DNA of 28,409 bases from Muribaculum sp. (GTDB lineage Bacteria; Bacillota; Clostridia; Lachnospirales; Lachnospiraceae), in contig JAMPHH010000039.1 of NCBI GenBank assembly GCA_023663505.1, positions 1 through 28,409 of the forward strand, in the 5' to 3' direction. A program made the translations under genes and the position numbers. Under the pieces are notes generated by a model, which had not been told where the DNA came from, did not search any database, and saw only the letters and a program-made list of their open reading frames with translations. Position 1 is the stretch's first letter, and every line of letters begins with the position of its first letter. Positions 1 through 6,213 of this stretch are shown here, in pieces.

Positions 1-119
1 ACAACAACGGTTCTGATTGCCGTCGCGAGATTGGAATTCACGCCATCGATACCGACTTTGGCAAGTATCGAGGTAAGCGCCGCAAAAACAGCCGATAACA
101 AGGCAAGCGCTATCCACAT
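1..119 (-). CDS. EamA (DMT) family transporter, N-terminal part only
   Basis: The 39 visible residues begin MWIALALLSAVFAALTSILA and continue with a K-x-G-I-(x)4-SNLATAIRT pattern. This is the first transmembrane helix and loop of the short bacterial EamA transporters of the drug/metabolite superfamily, which export small metabolites across the cytoplasmic membrane. The gene runs off the left edge, so the substrate cannot be judged and the total length is unknown. The ATG at 119 is supported by a GGAGGTGA Shine-Dalgarno a few bases upstream. It lies 65 bp downstream of the AbiEi-like gene on the same strand, so the two may share a transcript. It therefore occupies the place where the toxin partner of that antitoxin would normally be found. 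Confidence 0.8.
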   Translation of the reverse strand, partial: MWIALALLSAVFAALTSILAKVGIDGVNSNLATAIRTVV

Positions 120-184
120 TTGGCATCACCTCCACTTCAAATTTCACTTTTAATAAATCCTCTTTACTGTTGCAACCTCTTTCA

Positions 185-790
185 TTATTCAGCACACACC
201 TTTTTGATTATTGCGTATATCCATTCACTTACACCTGTTGCTTCCTTTATCATCTTTTTCTTCTCCGCTTCAGGCAATCTATTTCTTAAACTCAAAATGA
301 CACTGTCATCAACACGAGTTTTTCCCAATGTCTTTAACGCCTCAACAACCAAAGTTGTTGTTTCAGACATAAATGAAATTTCCCGATTTGTACGATGTTT
401 AAAAGACAGCGTAATATTATCCCAAGAAAACTTTCTATATGGTCCATCACTGATATACGACCAGACAACCGGCACCTGTGTTGATAGTCCCAACTTATTT
501 AATGCAACGTCTCCACACGGAGCAATGCTCCAACGAAAACTTCTGGCAATAGCATACGCTATCGCATCAGGATTTGCCGGAATATACTCTTTAAGCAGAT
601 TACTGTATATGGGCTTTTCATACACTCCGTCCATAATTCTCCGTATATTCTTTTCTTCAACCTGTCTTCCGAGACATTTTCTTACAGTTGATGCTGTTGC
701 TATATCCGTAAAATCTGATGTTAAAAATACAGCTCCCGCTTCAGCCAACTCTATTCTCCGCTTTATTTGCACATAAATTCCACTTGCCAT
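185..790 (-). CDS. AbiEi-like antitoxin / DUF6088 family DNA-binding protein, no toxin partner
   Basis: This 201-residue protein has the layout of DUF6088/AbiEi proteins. An N-terminal winged-helix region (about 1-60) contains the pattern S-T-V-R-K-C-L-G-R-Q-V-E-E-K-N-I-R-R-I-M-D-G-V-Y. It is followed by P-D-A-I-A-Y-A-I-A and the family signature A-L-N-K-L-G-L-S-T-Q-V-P (residues about 97-108), then a beta-rich middle and a helical end. In AbiE type IV toxin-antitoxin systems, AbiEi represses its own promoter and counteracts AbiEii, a nucleotidyltransferase toxin encoded immediately downstream. Here the downstream gene is a transporter and no nucleotidyltransferase is present, so this copy is solitary within the window. 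It has its own promoter embedded in an inverted repeat. Family membership is fairly sure; the present role (relic, orphan repressor or trans-acting antitoxin) is not known. Confidence 0.78.
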   Translation of the reverse strand: MASGIYVQIKRRIELAEAGAVFLTSDFTDIATASTVRKCLGRQVEEKNIRRIMDGVYEKPIYSNLLKEYIPANPDAIAYAIARSFRWSIAPCGDVALNKLGLSTQVPVVWSYISDGPYRKFSWDNITLSFKHRTNREISFMSETTTLVVEALKTLGKTRVDDSVILSLRNRLPEAEKKKMIKEATGVSEWIYAIIKKVCAE

Positions 791-805
791 GAAAGCACTC
801 TCCTC

Positions 806-848
806 ATTTTGTCACGATTATTATATAATTTTCGAGACAAAATTTCAA
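806..848 (-). promoter_or_regulatory. Promoter and likely autoregulatory operator of the AbiEi-like gene
   Basis: On the minus strand, TTGAAA (843-848) and TATAAT (820-825) are spaced by 17 bp. A 12-bp inverted repeat, ATTTTGTCACGA at 806-817 and its near-complement at 832-843 (11 of 12 positions match), flanks the -10 box with a 14-bp spacer. A protein bound here would block RNA polymerase. AbiEi proteins are known to bind inverted repeats in their own promoter, so self-repression is the natural reading. Confidence 0.7.
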
Positions 849-982
849 CTCAATTTTTCTGCTTAATATAAATGCCCACAAAGCGGTTATATGGTTTAAT
901 GCTTGTCTCGGAATGCTGCTTATCACTCTCGCCAATGAACTCCTTCCGGAGCTTTAGATTCTTTAACATATATGTGAATATA

Positions 983-1606
983 TTACATCTTCCCATAAAA
1001 TACACGAAGCGCTTCTGCCAGTCTTTCAGGTGCTTCCACATTAACCTCATGCCCTGAGCCACTAATGATTTGAAGCTCTGCGTCCCTCAATAGACCTGCC
1101 AGCTCCACAGATGCCTTTTTATTCGCAGAATCCCGCTCCCCACACACAATCAATGTAGGACAAGAGACTTTCTGTATAGAGCCGCTAAAATCCAATTCCA
1201 TCATGGTCTTACAAAGCTCAATAAACTCCTTCTTTCCAAATCCCGTCTGATGAAACATAGATTTCGGCATACATTGAAAAAGTACATTCTGAAGCCTTAA
1301 TAATCCTTTAGGCATTTTATATTGTGCGGCAATAAGCACCAAGGAGTTTACCTTTTCCGAATGCTCAATGGCATAATTTAAAGCCAACACACCGCCCAGA
1401 GACAAGCCACATAAATCTATCAGTCCATCAAATTTAGAACAAGCCTTTGTAAAGCCTTCGTAAAGATTTTTATAGGCTGCCCGTTCTCCTTGACATATCT
1501 CAGTCAAATTAGGGCACACACTGTACTTATCAAGGTCTAATTGCGCAATTAAATTGTCCCAACTGGCAGGAGTTTGACCTAAGCCATGTATAAAAATATG
1601 ATGCAT
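983..1606 (-). CDS. Alpha/beta-hydrolase fold protein
   Basis: This 207-residue protein has the standard features of the fold. The oxyanion-hole strand is FIHGLGQTPASW near the N-terminus. The nucleophile elbow is G-L-S-L-G-G with the catalytic serine at 69, the acid is probably Asp159 in CGERD, and the histidine is 186 in GSGHEVN. The length is short but complete, and the cap between strands is small. There is no signal peptide, so it is probably a cytoplasmic esterase or other hydrolase; the substrate cannot be told from sequence. A GAGGA-type ribosome binding site precedes the ATG at 1606. It follows the nitroreductase gene with a 68-bp gap on the same strand and may be co-transcribed with it. 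Confidence 0.85.
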   Translation of the reverse strand: MHHIFIHGLGQTPASWDNLIAQLDLDKYSVCPNLTEICQGERAAYKNLYEGFTKACSKFDGLIDLCGLSLGGVLALNYAIEHSEKVNSLVLIAAQYKMPKGLLRLQNVLFQCMPKSMFHQTGFGKKEFIELCKTMMELDFSGSIQKVSCPTLIVCGERDSANKKASVELAGLLRDAELQIISGSGHEVNVEAPERLAEALRVFYGKM

Positions 1607-1674
1607 TCCTCTACTCCTACAAATCTTGAATTATCCAATCTGCAACCGAATAATTTCATTTTTGAACCAGTAAA

Positions 1675-2268
1675 TTATTTTCTCCACTCAACTACGTCTT
1701 CAATCTTCCTGCGTGGTCTTTCGTCAGGAAATTCATTTGGATAGCCAAATGCAATAGCCGCAATTAGTTGACCATCATTATCCAGCCATTTACACAATTC
1801 CGAATATGCAAAATAAATATCACATATCCAAAGAGTTCCTATTCCTTTTTCGGTAGCGGCAAGAAGCATGTTTTGTATAGAAGCGCTGATAGATTGAATA
1901 TTGCAGATTTCATAAACACGTTCTTCTGGTGTTAATTCTTCCATAATACTTTTACCAAGTGAATTCACAACAAAAATTATGGTTGGTGCTTCTGCCATGA
2001 TATCAATAGTGTGTTTTGCAGAAGCTAGATTTTGTTTGCTTTTAGGCAGTAGCGCACTATCGCTTTCTTCCCGCTTAATTCCTTGACGGAAAACCTCTAG
2101 CATTTCTTCCTTCGCGTTTCCCTGTACCACAATGTATTTCCACGGCTGCCTATTTTTAGATGACGGTGCTTTTATTCCACTTTGAATAATGTCTGTAATA
2201 TCTTTGTCAGATACGGGTTTATCTATGAATTTCCTTATGCTTCTCCTGTCATAAATTGCAGAAATCAT
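1675..2268 (-). CDS. Nitroreductase family protein (FMN-dependent oxidoreductase)
   Basis: The 197-residue protein matches the nitroreductase family. It has the N-terminal FMN phosphate-binding pattern RRSIRKF (residues 8-14), the APSSKNRQPW motif (34-43), a central helix region that forms the dimer interface, the GIGTLWICD segment near residue 145, and a C-terminal AFGYP motif. Such enzymes are cytoplasmic homodimers that use NAD(P)H to reduce nitro compounds, quinones or flavins; the physiological substrate is not evident. The start at 2268 is preceded by GGAAGG about 11 bases upstream. A TGATATAAT extended -10 lies at 2353-2361. The alpha/beta-hydrolase gene follows at a short distance. 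Confidence 0.88.
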   Translation of the reverse strand: MISAIYDRRSIRKFIDKPVSDKDITDIIQSGIKAPSSKNRQPWKYIVVQGNAKEEMLEVFRQGIKREESDSALLPKSKQNLASAKHTIDIMAEAPTIIFVVNSLGKSIMEELTPEERVYEICNIQSISASIQNMLLAATEKGIGTLWICDIYFAYSELCKWLDNDGQLIAAIAFGYPNEFPDERPRRKIEDVVEWRK

Positions 2269-2352
2269 TCTTGCTTTTGTCCTTCCTGTTTATTTTGTCT
2301 CCTCGTTCCCGTATGGCTCCATTCGCCCGTTCTCTGCCTTGAATATTGACTT

Positions 2353-2361
2353 ATTATATCA
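2353..2361 (-). promoter_or_regulatory. Extended -10 promoter of the nitroreductase gene
   Basis: The minus strand reads TGATATAAT here, an extended -10 element, about 85 bases before the start codon. No good -35 box is seen at the usual distance, which is common for extended -10 promoters. Confidence 0.5.
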
Positions 2362-2415
2362 TGTACACCCCCACAATTCCATTAAAATATCCCACAAAAT
2401 CACCGATTCCGATAT

Positions 2416-3072
2416 TTACATAAAAATATTTAACAGGAACACCCCCAATACATTGGCGAGAAAATGCGCCAATGCGCTGCACCATGCATTGTCTGTCCTT
2501 TTGAATACAAGACCGTAGAATAATGAGTTGATAAAAATAAACGCCAAATCATATAAAACAATCACCGCACCTCCAAAATTAAAATGTCCCATCGCAAACA
2601 GGATTGACGTAATGAGCAACGTCGGCGGTGACGGCATGATTTTTGAAGCCTGTTTTTGGAAAAAGGCTCTCCACGCTATTTCCTCCCCCAACGCCATCAC
2701 AAGCAATTCCAAAATCAATTTCGGCAGCTCGGACGCGTCTAAAAAGCTTGTTCTCGAGCCTAAATGCTCTATGTACTCCGGCAGGCAAAGATCAGCAATC
2801 AAAAAGCTTAGAATATTCATCAGCATCGGCATCAGGAGAAACAGGATAACCCTTTTATCCCTTAACGCACCTGCAAAGGACTTGATATCCAAACCCTCGG
2901 CTTTAGATTCGTTGGTCTTTCTGGTGGTAAAAAAGGCTATAATCCCGAGAATAACGGACAAGCCTGCTAGATTGAGCGTCTCCCCGTCAACCTTTAGATT
3001 CAAGATGTTTGTAAATGACAAAGCCGCCATTATGACCATTAAGATAATTATTACTTTATTCGTTTTTCTCAT
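2416..3072 (-). CDS. CPBP family intramembrane glutamic endopeptidase
   Basis: This 218-residue multi-pass membrane protein carries the three CPBP (Abi) motifs: EExxxR as E130-E131-I-A-W-R135, FxxxH as F159-A-M-G-H163, and HxxxN as H203-F-L-A-N207. The catalytic set is therefore intact. About six hydrophobic segments are visible, starting with residues 7-20. Members include the CAAX-processing Rce1 family and bacterial proteins involved in bacteriocin self-immunity or signalling; the substrate here is unknown. The gene lies directly downstream of a fragment resembling the C-terminus of a TetR regulator and of a strong promoter at 3221-3248, which is the likely source of its transcript. Confidence 0.87.
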   Translation of the reverse strand: MRKTNKVIIILMVIMAALSFTNILNLKVDGETLNLAGLSVILGIIAFFTTRKTNESKAEGLDIKSFAGALRDKRVILFLLMPMLMNILSFLIADLCLPEYIEHLGSRTSFLDASELPKLILELLVMALGEEIAWRAFFQKQASKIMPSPPTLLITSILFAMGHFNFGGAVIVLYDLAFIFINSLFYGLVFKRTDNAWCSALAHFLANVLGVFLLNIFM

Positions 3073-3086
3073 TCTCTTATTTTACC

Positions 3087-3218
3087 TCATTTCTGTGCTG
3101 CTTCCCTGAGCGCCAATACCGCGCCCGTATACACCCGCTCCAAATGTGTTGCGATAAGCTTTTCATCATATTCCAAGGAATTGTTGGCGATAATGCTGAC
3201 ATAGGCTGAATATAACAT
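3087..3218 (-). pseudogene. C-terminal remnant of a probable TetR-type regulator
   Basis: The minus strand encodes 43 codons ending in TGA. The peptide contains SAYVSIIANNSLEYDEKLIA followed by an amphipathic helix ending in REAAQK. This resembles the last two helices (dimerisation part) of TetR/AcrR regulators. The ATG at 3218 lies upstream of the transcription start predicted from the promoter at 3221-3248, and there is no helix-turn-helix. It therefore looks like a gene whose 5' end was deleted, leaving its promoter fused to its last 40 codons. The TetR assignment rests on a short segment and is tentative. Confidence 0.4.
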
Positions 3219-3220
3219 AA

Positions 3221-3272
3221 ATTATACATGCCGATTCTAATTTGTCAATGACATATCAGAATCGGCATGTAT
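3221..3272 (-). promoter_or_regulatory. Consensus promoter within a 15-bp perfect inverted repeat
   Basis: On the minus strand, TTGACA (3243-3248) and TATAAT (3221-3226) are both perfect and spaced by 16 bp. Two perfect complementary 15-bp arms, ATACATGCCGATTCT at 3224-3238 and its complement at 3258-3272, flank the -35 box with a 19-bp loop. It may be an operator for a lost regulator. The same arms could form a hairpin at the 3' end of the clpB transcript, but no T-run follows. Confidence 0.65.
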
Positions 3273-3296
3273 TTAAAATCTGAACTGTTACGATTC

Positions 3297-5879
3297 TCAC
3301 TTGACTCTTGCAGTCAACCCATCTCCCTCCTCGTCGATCAGGATCACGTCCCCGCTCTCCGCCTTATCAGACAGGATCAGCTTTGCAGCGAGCGTCTCCA
3401 CATATTTTTGAATATATCTCTTGAGCGGTCTCGCCCCGTAAACAGGGTCATATGCCTGCTCCACCACGAACCCTTCCGCTCCCGCCGTCAGCTCTATGCT
3501 CAAATCCCTGTCGGAGAGCCTGCGGTTCAAATCCGCGATGATCAGCTTGATGATGCCGCCGATATTCTCCTTGGTCAAGGGCTTGAACAGAATCGTCTCG
3601 TCCAAGCGGTTTAGGAACTCAGGACGGAAGTGCGCCCGCAGCTCATTCATCACAGCCTCCTCCGCATCAGGACGGATACTGCCGTCCTCATCAATGCCCT
3701 CCAACAGATAATGCGCGCCGATATTGGAGGTCATGATCAATATCGTATTCTTGAAGTCCACGGTACGACCTTGGGAATCCGTGATCCGCCCGTCATCAAG
3801 CACCTGCAGGAGCACGTTGAACACATCAGGGTGCGCTTTCTCTATCTCGTCAAAAAGCACCACGCTGTAAGGCTTCCTGCGCACAGCCTCCGTGAGCTGA
3901 CCACCCTCCTCATAGCCCACGTATCCGGGAGGCGCCCCAATCAGGCGGGACACGGAATATTTCTCCATATATTCGCTCATATCGATCCGCACCATATTAT
4001 TCTCGTCGTCAAAAAGCGCCGCCGCCAAGGATTTGGCAAGCTCTGTCTTGCCCACGCCCGTAGGTCCCATGAACAGGAAGGAACCAATGGGTTTGGTGGG
4101 GTCCTTGATACCCGCCTTGGAGCGGATAATCGCCTCTGTCACCTTGGTGACGCCCTCGTCCTGCCCCATTACCCTGCGGTGCAGCTCCTCGTCGAGATGC
4201 AGGGTCTTGTTGCGCTCGCTCTCCGTGAGCTTTGACACGGGGATCCCCGTCCAACGGGAGATGATCCGCGCAATCTCCTCGTCGGAAACCTTCTCCCGCA
4301 CCAGCGTCAGCTCGCCCGCGCTCACCCGCTCCTCCTCTTGCTGCAATTGCTTTTTCAAATCGGGCATCGTCCCATAGGAAAGCTCCGCCGCCCTCTCAAG
4401 ATTGCCCTCTCTCTGGGCGATCTGAATCTCATTGTTCACACGATCGATCTCCTCACGGAGCTTGGAGAGCTTATCCACGGAAGCCTTCTCATTATCCCAC
4501 TGCGCCTTGCGGCTCGAAAACTCCTCCTTACACTCCGCAAGCTCCTTTTGGAGCTGCGCCAATCTTTCCTGACTCAGCTTATCGTCCTCTTTCTTCAGAG
4601 CCGCCTCCTCAATCTCCATCTGCATACATCTTCGCTGCAGCTCGTCCAGCTCCGTGGGCATGCTGTCCAGCTCGGTCTTGATCAACGCGCACGCCTCGTC
4701 CACCAGATCGATTGCCTTATCCGGCAGGAATCTGTCGGAAATATATCGGTTGGAGAGCACGGCTGCGCTCACCAACGCGTTATCCATGATTTTCACGCCG
4801 TGATAGACCTCATACCGCTCCTTCAAGCCCCTGAGTATCGAAATGGTATCCTCCACCGTGGGCTCATCTACCATCACGGGCTGAAAACGCCGCTCCAAGG
4901 CGGGGTCTTTCTCAATATATTGCCGATATTCGTCCAAGGTGGTAGCTCCGATACAGTGAAGCTCCCCTCTTGCGAGCATGGGCTTGAGCATGTTGCCCGC
5001 GTCCAATGCCCCGTCCGTCTTGCCCGCACCCACAATGGTGTGCAGCTCGTCAATAAAAAGAATAATCTGTCCGTCGCTCTTCTTCACGTCCTCAAGGACA
5101 GCCTTCAACCGCTCCTCAAACTCGCCCCGATACTTGGCTCCCGCCACCAACGCGCCCATGTCAAGCGCAAAGATCGTCTTATCCTTCAAGCCCTGTGGCA
5201 CGTCACCCCGCACGATACGCTGTGCAAGCCCCTCCACCACGGCAGTCTTGCCCACGCCCGGCTCGCCGATCAGCACAGGATTATTCTTGGTCTTGCGTGA
5301 AAGGATACGAATGATATTGCGAATCTCATTGTCCCTGCCGATCACAGGGTCAAGCTTCTGATTGCGCGCCTTCTCCACCAAATCCTGCCCGTACTTTTCC
5401 AAGGTATCATAGGTCGCCTCGGGATTGTCGCTGGTCACACGCTGATTCCCCCTGACCGTGGAGAGCGCCTGCAGAAACCGCTCTCTGGTAATCCCGTATT
5501 CCTTCCAAATCTGGGCGATCTCCCTGCTTGGCTCCTTGATCATGGCAAGGAAAAGATGCTCCACAGACACATATTCGTCCCCTAACTGCTTTGCCTCGTC
5601 CTCCGCTCCGATCAGCGTCTTATTGAGATACTGCCCGATATAGACCTGCCCGCCCTGCACCTTCACGCGCTTCGCCAACGCCTGCTCCACGCGGTTGACA
5701 AAATGCTCCTTTTGAATCCCCATCTTCTCGACAAGCTTCAGTATCAGACTGTCCTCTATGGTCAGGAGGCTGTATAGCAGATGCTCCTGCTCAATCTCCT
5801 GATTGCCGTATTCATAGGCGAGCTTCTCACAGCCATCAACCGCCTGCATCGACTTCTGTGTGAACTTCTGAATATTCAT
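3297..5879 (-). CDS. clpB: ATP-dependent chaperone ClpB
   Basis: The 860-residue protein has full ClpB length and order. It has an N-terminal double Clp-N domain (about 1-145), AAA-1 with Walker A GEPGVGKT and Walker B ILFIDELHT, a long coiled-coil middle domain (about 400-530) that marks ClpB rather than ClpC or ClpE, AAA-2 with GPTGVGKTE and VVLFDEIEKAH, and the C-terminal small domain. ClpB is a cytoplasmic hexamer that works with DnaK to rescue aggregated proteins. An in-frame ATG 15 codons upstream exists, but the start at 5879 is preferred: it gives the family N-terminus MNIQKFTQKSMQAV and has GGGGGAG six bases upstream. No CIRCE element or CtsR heptad repeats were recognised in the leader. 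Confidence 0.97.
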   Translation of the reverse strand: MNIQKFTQKSMQAVDGCEKLAYEYGNQEIEQEHLLYSLLTIEDSLILKLVEKMGIQKEHFVNRVEQALAKRVKVQGGQVYIGQYLNKTLIGAEDEAKQLGDEYVSVEHLFLAMIKEPSREIAQIWKEYGITRERFLQALSTVRGNQRVTSDNPEATYDTLEKYGQDLVEKARNQKLDPVIGRDNEIRNIIRILSRKTKNNPVLIGEPGVGKTAVVEGLAQRIVRGDVPQGLKDKTIFALDMGALVAGAKYRGEFEERLKAVLEDVKKSDGQIILFIDELHTIVGAGKTDGALDAGNMLKPMLARGELHCIGATTLDEYRQYIEKDPALERRFQPVMVDEPTVEDTISILRGLKERYEVYHGVKIMDNALVSAAVLSNRYISDRFLPDKAIDLVDEACALIKTELDSMPTELDELQRRCMQMEIEEAALKKEDDKLSQERLAQLQKELAECKEEFSSRKAQWDNEKASVDKLSKLREEIDRVNNEIQIAQREGNLERAAELSYGTMPDLKKQLQQEEERVSAGELTLVREKVSDEEIARIISRWTGIPVSKLTESERNKTLHLDEELHRRVMGQDEGVTKVTEAIIRSKAGIKDPTKPIGSFLFMGPTGVGKTELAKSLAAALFDDENNMVRIDMSEYMEKYSVSRLIGAPPGYVGYEEGGQLTEAVRRKPYSVVLFDEIEKAHPDVFNVLLQVLDDGRITDSQGRTVDFKNTILIMTSNIGAHYLLEGIDEDGSIRPDAEEAVMNELRAHFRPEFLNRLDETILFKPLTKENIGGIIKLIIADLNRRLSDRDLSIELTAGAEGFVVEQAYDPVYGARPLKRYIQKYVETLAAKLILSDKAESGDVILIDEEGDGLTARVK

Positions 5880-5934
5880 ATGATACTCCCCCTTTTCCAC
5901 ATCTCTGCCCATTTGTTCTATCACTTGTATAACA

Positions 5935-5962
5935 ATGATACCACATTCTTCCCATAAATCAA
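5935..5962 (-). promoter_or_regulatory. Probable clpB promoter
   Basis: The minus strand has TTGATT (5957-5962) and TATCAT (5935-5940) with 16 bp between them, about 55 bp before the clpB start. Neither CIRCE (TTAGCACTC repeats) nor a CtsR-type tandem heptamer is seen around it. Confidence 0.5.
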
Positions 5963-5994
5963 TAAAAAAAGTATAAAAAATTTATTACCATTCT

Positions 5995-6035
5995 CTATTA
6001 GCCATTTTTAACATTTTATTGATTTTGGCTAATAG
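5995..6035. repeat. 10-bp perfect inverted repeat with 21-bp loop
   Basis: CTATTAGCCA at 5995-6004 pairs perfectly with TGGCTAATAG at 6026-6035. It lies between the clpB promoter and a plus-strand promoter-like sequence that it partly overlaps, so it may be an operator or part of a transcript end. No T-run makes it a convincing terminator. Confidence 0.5.
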
Positions 6036-6047
6036 GCGTGGTATAAC
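6019..6047 (+). promoter_or_regulatory. Plus-strand promoter-like sequence in an intergenic region
   Basis: TTGATT (6019-6024) and TATAAC (6042-6047) are spaced by 17 bp, with a second TATAAT at 6052-6057. The only thing downstream before the terminator at 6120-6153 is about 70-100 bases of non-coding sequence. Confidence 0.4.
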
Positions 6048-6119
6048 ATGGTATAATAAGTCCATATCCAAAGCAGGAAAATTTATTTGTAATATGATCT
6101 ATAAAAGAAATAAAACCGC

Positions 6120-6153
6120 AAAAATGGCTATGCGTTTCCACATAGCCATTTTT
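6120..6153. terminator. Bidirectional intrinsic terminator
   Basis: AAAAATGGCTATG at 6120-6132 pairs perfectly over 13 bp with 6141-6153, with an 8-base loop. The arms end in A-runs and T-runs, so the hairpin can end transcripts on both strands. On the minus strand it lies about 60 bp after the stop of the giant LRR gene. Confidence 0.85.
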
Positions 6154-6213
6154 GTAGTAACTCTATTAGAGCTACTAACGCTTTTTGCAGTCAACTTTAC
6201 GGTAGGACTCACC

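Noticed and set aside
3224..3272. Inverted repeat as an intrinsic terminator of clpB
   Set aside because: The stem is strong, but no T-run follows in the clpB direction. The TTGACA/TATAAT pair fits a promoter-operator better; a secondary terminator role is not excluded.
4338..5300. Long plus-strand ORF of 320 codons opposite clpB
   Set aside because: It is a mirror of the GC-rich clpB coding strand, is rich in His/Leu/Arg, and has no domain or ribosome binding site.
5880..6000. CIRCE or CtsR site upstream of clpB
   Set aside because: Neither the TTAGCACTC inverted repeat nor tandem heptamers of the CtsR type could be found.
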